Part shown: positions 49,938 through 59,959 of the stretch, one piece after another | Position numbering within the stretch: position 1 is the stretch's first letter | Layout of the letters: every line of letters begins with the position of its first letter | DNA from: Paramoeba atlantica | Lineage: Eukaryota; Discosea | Direction: 5' to 3' | Assembly: GCA_977017575.1 (NCBI GenBank) | Contig: CDRNVI010000063.1 | Location: 496,001-560,000 of the forward strand | Length of the DNA: 64,000 nt | Notes under the pieces: generated by a model | Told to the model about the DNA's origin: nothing | Database searches by the model: none | What the model saw: only the letters and a program-made list of their open reading frames with translations | Translations under genes and position numbers: made by a program

Positions 49938-49953
49938 CAACAAGGTACAGAAA
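49938..49953 (-). other. 16-nt SL remnant at D2 5' end
   Basis: TTTCTGTACCTTGTTG, directly against the TSD GCTGTCC. Same cut point as D1. Confidence 0.85.
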
Positions 49954-52351
49954 GCTGTCCTCGTCTCCACCCGCCCCGCGTCCCAGCATGCACGCATTCT
50001 CGCGTAAAGCGCGAACGAGAGCTCTGCAGATGTCCTCGGCCGATTCCGAAGCGCCGAAATCGCTATCACCACCCCGTCTACCATCACTATCGTCACCTCC
50101 GCCTTTACCGCCGCCACATTCGTTGTCCCCCCCTCCCATGCCGAAGTCACTATCGGAACCATCGCCATCACAAAAACAAACACTGCCAAGGGATGCCACC
50201 AAGCAAAGCGAGCCCGCTTGCACGGTTAGAATTAAAAACGCAATTCTTTCCTCCAGCTTTTTCAACCGACTAGCGAAACATTCCAAAGCACATCAAACAA
50301 ACGTCAACAAGGAATCAAGACATGGAAGTCCAACGATTCGCCACCCAGAGGGCAGAATCAATTTGAAAACTATCTCAGCAAGGTCAACAACATTCTCGAG
50401 TTGCAGCAAGGAATCGACTTATGCGCAAACAGCCACTCCTCCTCCGAAAGATCCTGGCAATACTGACGAGCTTGCGCTCCGTCCCCTGAATCCCACTGCC
50501 CACCTAATGGGTGATTTTCGTAGAAAGCTCAAAGAGCAACAGACACCCGAAGAACAACAGAGCCGCGGTGCACCGAGTCAAACATCCATTAACGAATCGC
50601 CAGACGTGGGAATTCTTCAAGGGCCAGTGGAAAATTTGGAGTATCCCGATGACCAGCTTCTGACGCCCTTTGCGAATGCCAGTCGTGCGCCGGAACTGCA
50701 CCACGAATCCAATCAAATGAATCCGAATCCAAGCGACCGCGAAGCTCCCGAGACGCCAAGCGTTGAAGTTGTCTTTCATGAATGTGACTCAACTCCGCAT
50801 GAGAATCGCGACGATCTGTTGCCTCCGAATCCAATTGACATCAACCAAGAGCTTTTCGCAGCGAATGAACAGGAGCACCCGTTTTGTTCCATAAACCCCA
50901 CCGTACAGTTCCCTATGACGCATGAAGACATATCTGCTTGCATCAAACATGCGAAAGCGGGTGACAAGTGTACAGTTGCTTGGACGTTCGATTGCCAAGG
51001 AACCATTAACGTCTCGAGAGGAGCAGTCACAACGGTCAATCGCAGAGGGGGAAAAACGAAAATCTCAGTGGACTACAAGGGGGTTCGGGGCCACCAAGCG
51101 AGCCTTGATTTCAAGGGATTTCTTCCCCCTCAATCGAATGTTCGGGTCTACAGAATAAGATGGGACGCAGAACGTCCGCACACTCAACAAAGCCAGCCAC
51201 AGAATGAAAGCAACATTGCCACAAAACATACAGAGGATGATCTTGATCAAATGCCCATGCCAACTCTTCGGACCATAAGCTCTGAATTTGCTCCCTGCGT
51301 AGTCGCAGTCTACAGAGACATCATGCGATCATACGCCGATTGCTCGTGCTCAAAGAGAAATGAAATTTGGAACCAGGTTCTATCCGCAATGAAATTTTCG
51401 CTTGCTTCCGTTCGTGCTGCAACAAACCGTCGCCGACGCAAACGTCGCCCAATAAGCTACGACCGAGAGGCCGAAACAGAAAATCAGCCTTCTAAGTCGG
51501 ATTTAGCGGACAAACGGGCTACTCGAAAAGCAACGCGCCTGGTTCTGGAGGGTTGCGTCTCCAAGGCTACCAAAGTTCTTGATCAAGAGGTTCGTCCCCA
51601 AGAATTAACGGATGAAGAGGTTTTTGCCAAGTTACAAGACCTTCATCCGCGAAAGCACCATGCCCTTTGCCTACCAAATGATGCACCTGAAATAGCAATA
51701 ATATCAACAGAGGAGCTTCGCGCGGCAGGGAGAAGGCTGGTCAAGGGGTCGGCGCCGGGACCGACGGGCACCACGGATGGCATTGTTCGGTTGCTCCTCG
51801 ACGACGAAGTCTGCTGCGTTGCGATGTGCTACATGTTCTCTGACCTCATCAATGGATTCCTGTCTGTACAAGTTATGAATCGCTTGAAAAGAGCGCGTCT
51901 AATTGCCATCCCGAAACAAGGTGGGGGAGTGCGTCCCATCTCGGTAGGAGAAGTATTCTTGAAGTTAGCCGACCTCTTGCTTGTGATGCGACATGAACAT
52001 ACCCTGGAAAAGCTTTTCGCGCCGTTGCAGTTCGGGGTCTCGGTGAAGTCCGGTTGCGAGAAGGTCGTGCATCGTCTCCATGACCACTTTCTGGCAGGAA
52101 ACGCAATACTCTCTATCGACCTGGCCAACGCCTTCAATTCACCGCCGCGAAGCGAAATAGCGAAAGCAGTTTTCGGTTTACACACCTTGCGCCCTTTTCA
52201 CCGCCTTTTCCACGCGGAATACTCCGAAGCGTCTGAGCTACTCTTCTACGGAAGGGATGGCCATTATCATGGCTCTGTCGAAAGTACGGCGGGTGTACGC
52301 CAAGGATCCCCCCTCTCGACATTGTTCTTCTGCGCATTTCTTCAACCTATA
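49954..52351 (+). CDS. C1 ORF, middle piece: Tudor-like domain and first RT motifs
   Basis: Continues C1 in frame (GLS|SSPPAPRPSMHAFSRK). Proline-rich start, long polar region, then a small domain (CTVAWTFDCQG, SRGAVTTV, TKISVDYKG, FKGFLPPQ; about 50960-51140) that resembles the D and E N-terminal domains. RT: KGSAPGPTGTTDGIV, RLIAIPKQGGGVRPIS, LSIDLANAFNS, AGVRQGSPLSTLFF, ending at FLQPI, where YR1 begins. An ATG at 49988 is internal to the LINE ORF. Sequence read past 52351 in this frame belongs to YR1. Confidence 0.85.
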
Positions 52352-52527
52352 ATAGTTCACGTTTTGAAATTTAGCCGAGGGGCGGCTATATATTTGCCTG
52401 CTGGCCCTTCGGGGCACATAATTTTCTCAAATTATGATGTAGTATTCTCTAATTGCATGGAGGGGGGTGTTTACTCGTTTGTTATATTCTTGTTAGGTTG
52501 TTATTTTGTTACGTTTAAAGTTTTGTG
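52352..52527 (+). repeat. YR1 left A repeat (176 bp)
   Basis: Starts ATAGTTCACGTTTTGAAATT; second copy at 59541-59716. No difference found between the copies. Confidence 0.92.
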
Positions 52528-52528
52528 T

Positions 52529-53017
52529 ATGAGATCCCAACGTTTACGGGCTCCGTCGGAGCCACGCCAGGAGCGCGATAGATCACCGAAGCGGAATAGG
52601 GCGCCGACACCCATTCAGACCTCCTCCGTCCAAGACCATTCTAAGCGTCAGTCCCTTTCGTGCCCTCCCGTGCGCCCCCCTCTCCCCCCTCTCCCCACGC
52701 AGCCGGCTCCGCAGGTATCCGCGCGACCTCCTCCGATTCCCCCTACTCCTGTCCCAGCGCGCCGAAAGGTACGCCCTTCAGGAAGAGCACTCAGCCCCGC
52801 CCGCGAACCGCCTAGCCCTCTCCCTTCCAACCTTCCCAGTTTGCCTGCGAGCTCCCTCCCTAGCCCGTACCCTTTTCCGCTGGAGGCTCCCGAGCCCCAT
52901 ATGCGACGAAGAGGAACCCTTAACCCCGACCAGGTTGAGGCTTCTCGCTCGCCGCGCCGTTACGAGGCCCTTGACATTGACCACGTCGTTCACGCTGTGA
53001 TGCGCGTGGGATCATGA
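52529..53017 (+). CDS. YR1 proline-rich ORF
   Basis: 162 residues from MRSQRLRAPSEPRQERDRSP, just inside the left A repeat. Rich in Pro, Ser and Arg (PPLPPLPTQPAP, LPSLPASSLPSPYPFP); no domain recognised. Its stop overlaps the start of the gag-like ORF by four bases (53014-53017), an arrangement compatible with coupled translation. It may be the N-terminal part of the structural region. Position and overlap support it being real, but sequence alone does not prove it. Confidence 0.55.
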   Translation: MRSQRLRAPSEPRQERDRSPKRNRAPTPIQTSSVQDHSKRQSLSCPPVRPPLPPLPTQPAPQVSARPPPIPPTPVPARRKVRPSGRALSPAREPPSPLPSNLPSLPASSLPSPYPFPLEAPEPHMRRRGTLNPDQVEASRSPRRYEALDIDHVVHAVMRVGS

Positions 53018-53919
53018 CACAATCCAGCAAAGAAGAGTTCATCACGAAAGTGATTGAGCTTCTGCGCAAGGACTACGAGGTCACCGTCGAGGCTGTATGG
53101 TCCCTTCCCCGTGACGGCCTACGGCAGACGGTTATAGGGTTGGTGCATATGACGCATCCTAAGGACCCTAACTCAACTGAGTTGTTCGCCGAGTGGGATG
53201 GGGACAAGAACACTGCCTATCGTTTTCCCCATCCCGAGATCAACTACCACTCTTTGGAACTGGCCCATGTTCGGGCGCAGATGCCGGGTGGGAAACCAGT
53301 TGAAGATCTGATCCCCACGTTTGAACGCGTCCGTATTACGGACCCGAAAGGCTTCTCCCCCTACGATCCGGTTACTTGGCAACCGTGGATCGACACGGAT
53401 GATTTGTTCAAGCCACGTGAACTCATCCGTGAGCTGCGCGAAGCTCCGCAGCTTGGGGTACGCTTCAACCCTCCGCCGCAGCGTGAGCGCCTGTTCAAGA
53501 TGTTAACTGAATGGGTGTACGCTGCGTGCAATACGGAGGGATGGCTAGAGAAGCACAACCTCGCCGTAGCCCTTCTCATCATCGAAGAGCTTCGCAACCA
53601 TTATTGGGCTGCGGCGGGCGTTGCTGTCGAGCGTGTGCAACAGCGGTTGCACCGTGACGACGACCCTCAGGACCGCTACGGTCAGCTTGTGGTTGACGAG
53701 CAACTGAGGGGCCGGACTGCGCAGCGTGCTCCTCGTCGACGCAGCCAAGGACCTTTCTGTTTTGGCTGTCATCAGCCAGGCCACCTCCGATCGAACTGCC
53801 CCCAAGCGTCCCAACAGCAGGGGGGGCAGTTCCGTACCACACGCACCCCGCAACAGGATTTTCGCGGCGGGGTGGTGGGCGGCGCCAGCCGTTACGGCGC
53901 AACACGGGCTTTCCACTAG
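53014..53919 (+). CDS. YR1 gag-like protein
   Basis: 301 residues from MTQSSKEEFITKVIELL. The N-terminal two thirds is an unrecognised, mostly helical-looking region; the C-terminal part has one CCHC zinc knuckle (CFGCHQPGHLRSNC, residues 249-262) with basic flanks, typical of nucleic-acid-binding gag proteins. VIPER-type elements have a gag-like first gene in this place. Followed by the recombinase ORF after a three-base gap. Confidence 0.75.
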   Translation: MTQSSKEEFITKVIELLRKDYEVTVEAVWSLPRDGLRQTVIGLVHMTHPKDPNSTELFAEWDGDKNTAYRFPHPEINYHSLELAHVRAQMPGGKPVEDLIPTFERVRITDPKGFSPYDPVTWQPWIDTDDLFKPRELIRELREAPQLGVRFNPPPQRERLFKMLTEWVYAACNTEGWLEKHNLAVALLIIEELRNHYWAAAGVAVERVQQRLHRDDDPQDRYGQLVVDEQLRGRTAQRAPRRRSQGPFCFGCHQPGHLRSNCPQASQQQGGQFRTTRTPQQDFRGGVVGGASRYGATRAFH

Positions 53920-53922
53920 GAA

Positions 53923-55107
53923 ATGCCCCCCACCCCAATTACTGCTCGTGCCCGTCGTCCCAGGCGACGACGGGTGGATATTCTTACCCCCGTTTCCTCC
54001 CCGTCTCTCCGCCAGCGCGAAAGACGGCCACGCGTGCGTGGCACTACTCCTCCTCCCCGCCCTCTCTCCCCGTTACGTCTAAGGCGCAGAAGCGTCTCCC
54101 TCCCAATCCGTCCTCTACCCCGGCTTCCCGTTCCCGTTTACACCGCCGCCAAGACCGCCGCCGCCAAAACCGCTGCCGTCGTAACCGCCGACGCCGCGCA
54201 GCCTCCAGGAGGACGCCGCCAGGAGCTGCTGAGGGCGATTCTTCGAATGCCCCCCGAGGACCCGCGCGCCACTCAATTGGGCGAGGCGCTCCAGCCCATG
54301 TGGGCAACGGCCACGTGGGCCACAAGGGAGCGACTGTGGTTCCGCCTGCGCGAGTATTGCCAGGCGAAGGGAATCACCGCGAATCCTGCAAACGCGGTGC
54401 TCTTCCTGGAGACTCTGCCTCTCGCTACCTCGACGCGCATGGGGTACGCAGGGGCATTGAGGACTCTGTTCGAGCTCATGGGAATCGAAGGTACCCCATT
54501 GAGTCTCTACGTAAAGGCCCTGCAAGCGCAGGGGGGGCTAGAACCCACGCGGCAGATGCTACCAATCACGCCACTTCTTCTAAAGAAGCTGAGACGTCAT
54601 CTCGACGTAAAGGAGAGCATGTGTTGCCTCCTGTGTTGGAAAGCCGCTGCGAGATGGACCGAGACCGCCGACCTGAGGCGGGAGCAGTTCGTGAGTGTGG
54701 CCAGTCACGAGGTAATCATTTATTGGGGCAGGGGGACCAAGACAACCCGTCTGAATCCTTACCGGCCGTACCTCTACGCGATAGTGACTGGACCGGGGAC
54801 ACCCGAACTGGCTCAGTTTGTGGGAAGTTTGAGACCAGGCCAGCGCCTGTGTTACACGACGGTCCGGGAGATGGACCACAGGATGAATCAACTTCTCGGT
54901 CCGGGGTATGGAACACATTCCATAAAAAGAGGTGCAATTACTTACCTATTCCACGAGATCTCCCTCGGGAATCTCAGGATGGAGGACGTCCAGAACCTCA
55001 CGAAACACCTCAACGTCGAATCACTGTTGCGCTACAACGCAAGCAGTATTACAACGGCAAGGGCTCTCGGGACGCAGAGAGTCTCAGCACGTCTCCCAGT
55101 GCTGTAA
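53923..55107 (+). CDS. YR1 tyrosine recombinase
   Basis: 394 residues. After a basic, Pro/Ala-rich start (1-90) comes an N-terminal core-binding-like helical region (about 100-200) and the catalytic domain, in which the family's R...HxxR...H...Y pattern can be followed (AARWTETADLRREQ, GTHSIKRGAI, LTKHLNVESLLRYN). In DIRS-order elements this enzyme joins a circular DNA intermediate to the target, which explains the absence of a TSD. The position before RT agrees with VIPER. Confidence 0.8.
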   Translation: MPPTPITARARRPRRRRVDILTPVSSPSLRQRERRPRVRGTTPPPRPLSPLRLRRRSVSLPIRPLPRLPVPVYTAAKTAAAKTAAVVTADAAQPPGGRRQELLRAILRMPPEDPRATQLGEALQPMWATATWATRERLWFRLREYCQAKGITANPANAVLFLETLPLATSTRMGYAGALRTLFELMGIEGTPLSLYVKALQAQGGLEPTRQMLPITPLLLKKLRRHLDVKESMCCLLCWKAAARWTETADLRREQFVSVASHEVIIYWGRGTKTTRLNPYRPYLYAIVTGPGTPELAQFVGSLRPGQRLCYTTVREMDHRMNQLLGPGYGTHSIKRGAITYLFHEISLGNLRMEDVQNLTKHLNVESLLRYNASSITTARALGTQRVSARLPVL

Positions 55108-56813
55108 CCTCGGAGCACGTGGCAAAGTGCTTCGAGGAAGTGCCTTACCTTCGCAGGCACTCCGTTGTTTGTGCACGCCGCTCTTCACGGCTAGCCAAGG
55201 CACACGACGCTCACCTACCTTTGCACGTTAAGAAGTCGATACCTGTTATCCATTTGGATCAGGTTAAGGAGTGGATGAGTCTGTCAGCTGCCACTCGTTT
55301 TCGCAAGGTAGTGGATGAATTATTATGGGTACCTAAAGCCCCGTACCCCGAACCTAGTGTGAAAGGTTCATTGCCTGAGGCGGACGTCCGATTGTTGGAG
55401 GACGCAGGCATAATCTCCAAGGTCCCGGCGCAGGAGTTGAGAAAGCGCCCATCGATGCAGTTCATGATTCCCTTCACGGTTGTGGAGACCGATGATCAGG
55501 GCAATCAGCGCAGAAGGTTTATTTCGTGGACACGGGACGATAATGATAGACTTAAAGGATATGAACCACAGGTCCCTTTATATCATCCCTCCAAGTACCT
55601 TCATAAGGCGCACGAGCCGATGGCTGTGAAGCGGGACTTCACATGCGGGTTTTACCAGATTGGTATCCCGAAGAGGGCGCGGCCCAAATTCCGCCTTAGA
55701 ACGAACAGTGGAGACGTGTTTGAGATGAACGTCCTCCCGATGGGCCATAGGTGTGCACCGGAGGTTATGCACACGGTTACCGCCGCGATTGCTGGCGAGG
55801 CGTCGATTTGTTTTCAGCGCTACTCGTTTCACCGAGGCGCTATCGACGTTTATGTTGACGGAGTTCGGTTTGCAGGAACCCACTCCGAGGCCACCACGTA
55901 CGCTCAGTTCATTGACGAGCGTTGCGACAAGGCGAACGGTCTTTTCAAAGATCGGGGTCAGCCCCCTGTAGCACAGTACGTGTTCAATGGGGTGGCGTTC
56001 GACCATAACGCGCATACGGTCTGCCTGGGACCGCGAGTGATCAGGAAACTGCGAGCCGACTCTTTCTTCAACATTTCCTTTGTTGACCTAGAGGCGGTGG
56101 TGGGGCGCCTCATTTATGGCTCCGCAGTTCTCCGGCTCAATATGCCGCGATTTTATTTCGCTTTGAAGGTGGCGCAACGGCGTATCAACTTGTTGAACCG
56201 TTGCCCGAAGTTATGTGACCGTCCGGTCGCACTCCCTGTCGTCACTCGCTCCATGCTAGCAGAGTGGAGAAACGAGTTGTTGGAGAATGTTCCACGGTCT
56301 CCACCTCCCCACCCCGATGTTGTTCCACACAAGCATCGTCTCTACACCGATGCCTCGGTGAAAGGGTGGGGAGCGATTATGTATTTAGACAGCGGAGAGG
56401 TTTTGATTACGGGAGAGGCGTGGCCTGAGTCATCCTCGTATGAGGTGAACCGTGCGGAAGCTGCAGCAGTCCGCTTAGCCCTCGAGAAGTTTTCCGCGCA
56501 TTGCCCCCGTGGAACCTGCTTGGATGTTTTTGTTGACAACACCTCCTGTCAGGCTGCACTGAACAGGAGGATCTCCAAGTCAGAGGGGGTTTCAATGGAA
56601 TTGCGCGAAGTCCTGCGACTGACAGAGGACAAAGGTATTTGTGTCAAGGCAGCGTACATATCCACGGATGAGAACCCGGCGGATGCTGTCAGTCGCGGGA
56701 AGGAGATTGAGAGAGAGAAGGTTGAGAAATATAAAGGCAACATCGACAAATACAGCGATAATCAGCATCATCATATTGGTAAGCTAGACAGTCATATTGA
56801 AGGAAAACCCTAG
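54300..56813 (+). CDS. YR1 reverse transcriptase-RNase H
   Basis: The open frame overlaps the recombinase ORF; its first 270 or so residues run in a different frame over that gene and may not be translated. Recognisable parts: RT about residues 300-560 (RRRFISWTRDDNDRL, AVKRDFTCGFYQIGIP, NVLPMGHRCAPEVMH, IDVYVD) and RNase H about 680-810 (LYTDASVKGWGAIMY, VNRAEAAAVRLAL, VFVDNTSCQAAL, ENPADAVSRG). RNase H ending in NPADxxSR is typical of DIRS-order elements. Stop at 56813, just before the A4 insertion. Confidence 0.75.
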   Translation: MGNGHVGHKGATVVPPARVLPGEGNHRESCKRGALPGDSASRYLDAHGVRRGIEDSVRAHGNRRYPIESLRKGPASAGGARTHAADATNHATSSKEAETSSRRKGEHVLPPVLESRCEMDRDRRPEAGAVRECGQSRGNHLLGQGDQDNPSESLPAVPLRDSDWTGDTRTGSVCGKFETRPAPVLHDGPGDGPQDESTSRSGVWNTFHKKRCNYLPIPRDLPRESQDGGRPEPHETPQRRITVALQRKQYYNGKGSRDAESLSTSPSAVTSEHVAKCFEEVPYLRRHSVVCARRSSRLAKAHDAHLPLHVKKSIPVIHLDQVKEWMSLSAATRFRKVVDELLWVPKAPYPEPSVKGSLPEADVRLLEDAGIISKVPAQELRKRPSMQFMIPFTVVETDDQGNQRRRFISWTRDDNDRLKGYEPQVPLYHPSKYLHKAHEPMAVKRDFTCGFYQIGIPKRARPKFRLRTNSGDVFEMNVLPMGHRCAPEVMHTVTAAIAGEASICFQRYSFHRGAIDVYVDGVRFAGTHSEATTYAQFIDERCDKANGLFKDRGQPPVAQYVFNGVAFDHNAHTVCLGPRVIRKLRADSFFNISFVDLEAVVGRLIYGSAVLRLNMPRFYFALKVAQRRINLLNRCPKLCDRPVALPVVTRSMLAEWRNELLENVPRSPPPHPDVVPHKHRLYTDASVKGWGAIMYLDSGEVLITGEAWPESSSYEVNRAEAAAVRLALEKFSAHCPRGTCLDVFVDNTSCQAALNRRISKSEGVSMELREVLRLTEDKGICVKAAYISTDENPADAVSRGKEIEREKVEKYKGNIDKYSDNQHHHIGKLDSHIEGKP

Positions 56814-56834
56814 GGGACAGGATCACCAAATACA

Positions 56835-58883
56835 AAAAAAAAAAAAAAAAAAAAAAAACAAGTGGCCCTCGCCCTTATAAGGCAGTGCGCCGGATTCTGC
56901 CAAATGGTATACGCACTGCGTACCACCCCTCCCCAAGGCCTCGGAGAACTCTGTCGTCAGCTGGATTTTCACCTCATGCGCGCTGTGGAACACGCACTTT
57001 TTCCTCTTGATCTTCCCGCCCTTGACCAACTACAACGGCCCAAACGTTACGGGGGATTCGGCCTTCGCTCATCGTTGCTTCACCACTCGGCCGCATACGT
57101 TTCTTCTGTGGCTTTTGCCTCCGACAAGGATAAGTGGGATGCAGCCGAAGCTGAAGGGTTTCTTGATTCGGCACGCGAAATAAATCAAAAAGTTGGGACT
57201 GTCCTGGTCGATCTGTATACTGGACGTATCCTCAAGCCAAGCTCACCAGACTACCACAACGAGGCACGGGACGCCCAGTCACGCCCGGCGAAAAGAAAAC
57301 TTTCCCATTCCCTCCGCCACCCCCTTTTACCCGACACCACAGAACCAGAAACCATCGTACCACGACAAAAACACCTGAGCCACGCAATCGCTGAACAGGA
57401 GTTCTATGCTGCTTACGCAAGGGCAGACGCCCGAACAAGGGCACGCTGGGTTTCTCAGTCAGGTAAAGGGGCCGGAAACTGGGTTTTTGTGACACCCTCA
57501 AAGCAAAGAGGGTTGGCTTTCACCCCCACGGAGTTCCGGACGCTATCACGTTGGTGGTTGGGGGTGGATGTTTTCCCAGAGGATAGGCCTTGTCCCGCCG
57601 AAGGCTGTGCCCTCCCTCTCCTCAAGAACGGTGAACACGCCTTGCTCTGTAAAAATGGGCATGGCATCATCGCCCGCCACAACTCCCTGGCACAACAATT
57701 CACATCTTTCTGTTCCAAGGCCCAATTGGGACCACGGCGCGAGATGAGTCTCGGAAACCGAGGCCCCGGAGGAGCTCTCACGAGGCCTGCGGATGTCTTC
57801 CTGCCCACTGCATCCTTGGCAAAAGGGACTCTGGCGCAAGGCATGGTATTGGACTTTGCGGTCACCCACGCCCAGCAATTAAAGTATTTGGACTCAGTCC
57901 GTAATGCTAGCTGGGTGACCCCAGGGTCTTTTGCCGCGCACTATGCCGAGACCAAGGCGCGACAGCGACAAGAAGCAGACGAAGCCGGGCATCTCTTCAC
58001 AGCAATGGTTGTAGAGTCCTTTGGGTCCTGGAGTGAAAGTGCCCTAGCGTTACTCCGGGATATCGGAACGCAACGGGCGAATGCGTCCAAGGGGTTTCTG
58101 TCACGGAGCCAAGCGCGAAATGAACTCTTGACGGAGCTGAATGTTACGCTCATGCGTTCGCAGGCCAGGATGATGGTGTCACGCATCCCCGTGGCGGATC
58201 CAGCGGGGTCTTTGGTAGGGGCATAAGCCCCTACCCACTGTGTCTTACCCACCTATTCTCAAGCCTTGCTCTCATGAGTGAGGTTCTCTAATGTGATCCC
58301 GGATGCTGGTCGGGTCGACAGAGTCTATACTCACGCCTAGCCCGCGAGGGCTAGGTACCCCAAGTGAGGTAGTACACGGGCAGTGAATCTCCTCCCCGTC
58401 GGCCAGCATCCTGTTTCGTGACCGTGTCGCTGTCGACACAGGCCCGCGCCTGCGCCCTCCCATATAACAAGGGAAGGGTTCACAAGTCAGGCCGTGGAGA
58501 GGTCGAAAGACCCGGTCCGGAACGCGCGAATGGATTGGGCATGGATTGCTTGTTTTAATTTTTACTGTTTTTCTTGTTTGTAGTATATACTTAGGGGAGA
58601 CTAAATTGCTAGTTTTGGGCTGAGAAAAAAGGTACATCTGTGGACAGAAAAAGAATTGCTAATTTGATTGTTTGTTTTCAATTCGTATACCCCCCCCCCC
58701 AATGGACCTACTTGGTTCGTCTACTGGGTCAAAATATAGAGGCAATGCCGCGATTCATACTTCTCCCCCCTTATTAATTGCAAAAAAACAAGACAAGAAA
58801 AAAAGAAAAAAAACAAAGACAAGAAAAAAAGGAAAAAAAACAAAGACAAGAAAAAAAGAAAAAAAAAAAAAAAAAAAAAAAAA
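56835..58883 (+). mobile_element. A4: 5'-truncated family A LINE inside YR1
   Basis: Sits between two A tracts (56835-56858 and 58858-58883) in YR1 noncoding DNA, so its TSD is probably pure A. It has the family A 3' UTR with structured block (58280-58540) and an A-rich tail with repeated ACAAAGACAAGAAAAAAAG (58788-58870). The coding part is close to A2/A3. Confidence 0.85.
56860..58226 (+). CDS. A4 ORF fragment: RT thumb and REL endonuclease
   Basis: About 455 codons from QVALALIRQCAGFCQMVYAL; the natural start is far upstream and absent. Contains the nuclease CPAEGCALPLLKNGEHALLCKNGHG, RHN, TRPADVF, VLDFAVTHAQQ, and the end ADPAGSLVGA. It agrees with A3 where A2 differs (LFTAM, SKGFL), so A3 and A4 come from the same recent source. 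Open, but lacks RT catalytic motifs. Confidence 0.85.
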
Positions 58884-59321
58884 GAGAGCGGACGGGGTCC
58901 TGGGGTTTGGAGGTTGTCCCTATAATTTTGGAAGGTTATGGATGTTAATCGGTTGACAAACTTTATCCTCACGCCTTGGTTTTCGAAAAAAACAAGGTTC
59001 CCCAATGTGAGATAAAGGTGAGTAAAGTTTTCTTTACTCTGCGATTAGCGCCTTAATGTTTTTAACCGCGTCATTGTTGACACGGCCGTACACCACGCCT
59101 AGTTGCTCCACACTTCTAGGTCCCAAGTTGGTATATGGGCAGAGGTTGAAAGCGTAACCTGTGTAGCTCGTGTGAGCTTGTAAAGGGCGTGGTAATGGAC
59201 TGGTCATCTATTGCTATCGTTATCCTTTTGTGAGCTCTGCATATTTTGATATTTTCTATCTATTAATATTTGACTACGTGATTGGGCATTTTGCGTTTAT
59301 TGTGACGTGTGTGTGGGCAGG
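58884..59321 (+). other. YR1 3' noncoding body
   Basis: About 440 bp between the A4 tail and the first B repeat. No open frame of note and no recognised motif. It belongs to YR1 by position. Confidence 0.6.
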
Positions 59322-59959
59322 TTGGCCGAGGGTTCCGGTGGGGGGGAACCCCGTTAACAGAGTGACATTGATTGTGTTGTTTTATGCAGGCTTGTTTCTT
59401 TTCCATCTTTGTGCGTGTGAAATGAATGAATGATATGTTGTGTCATTTTGAATTACGATTGAGCTATTCATAGTTGTTCATTTATTCATATATGTTATCA
59501 GTGTATATGTTTCCAGGGAGCCCCTCGGCGTGGATTTCTAATAGTTCACGTTTTGAAATTTAGCCGAGGGGCGGCTATATATTTGCCTGCTGGCCCTTCG
59601 GGGCACATAATTTTCTCAAATTATGATGTAGTATTCTCTAATTGCATGGAGGGGGGTGTTTACTCGTTTGTTATATTCTTGTTAGGTTGTTATTTTGTTA
59701 CGTTTAAAGTTTTGTGCCCACCCACCGAGCCCCCAGCCATTTGGCCGAGGGTTCCGGTGGGGGGGAACCCCGTTAACAGAGTGACATTGATTGTGTTGTT
59801 TTATGCAGGCTTGTTTCTTTTCCATCTTTGTGCGTGTGAAATGAATGAATGATATGTTGTGTCATTTTGAATTACGATTGAGCTATTCATAGTTGTTCAT
59901 TTATTCATATATGTTATCAGTGTATATGTTTCCAGGGAGCCCCTCGGCGTGGATTTCTA
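59322..59959 (+). repeat. YR1 right end: B-A-B repeats
   Basis: B copy 59322-59540, A copy 59541-59716, 24-bp spacer 59717-59740 (rich in CCCACC/CCCCC), B copy 59741-59959. B begins TTGGCCGAGGGTTCCGGTGG and ends GGATTTCTA. The B and A copies appear identical to their partners. Confidence 0.92.

Larger units (their letters stand above)
45109..49953 (-). mobile_element. D2: complete-looking family D REL LINE inside C1
   Basis: TSD GCTGTCC at 45102-45108 and 49954-49960. SL remnant 49953-49938, ATG 49906, coding to 46415. The 3' UTR is split by an insertion pile (45202-46265) and ends in poly(A) T45109-45125 or so. The segment CCACCTCAAACGTTCAAGAC...CTATTTTTTT (45149-45201) matches D1 9322-9376, proving that it is D 3' UTR. 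Confidence 0.88.
52352..59959 (+). mobile_element. YR1: VIPER/Ngaro-like tyrosine-recombinase retroelement
   Basis: Split direct repeats frame the element: A (52352-52527; 59541-59716) and B (59322-59540; 59741-59959), in order A-body-B-A-B, as in Ngaro/VIPER-type DIRS-order elements. No TSD, as expected for recombinase-mediated insertion: the interrupted C1 frame is exact on both sides. Parts: proline-rich ORF, gag-like ORF with a zinc knuckle, tyrosine recombinase, RT-RNase H. It looks whole; the only disruption I see is A4 (56835-58883) in the 3' noncoding part. Both repeat pairs appear identical, so the insertion is young. Confidence 0.88.

Noticed and set aside
49988-53017. One 1009-codon gene
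   Set aside because: It runs across the C1/YR1 border at 52351-52352; the two halves belong to different elements.
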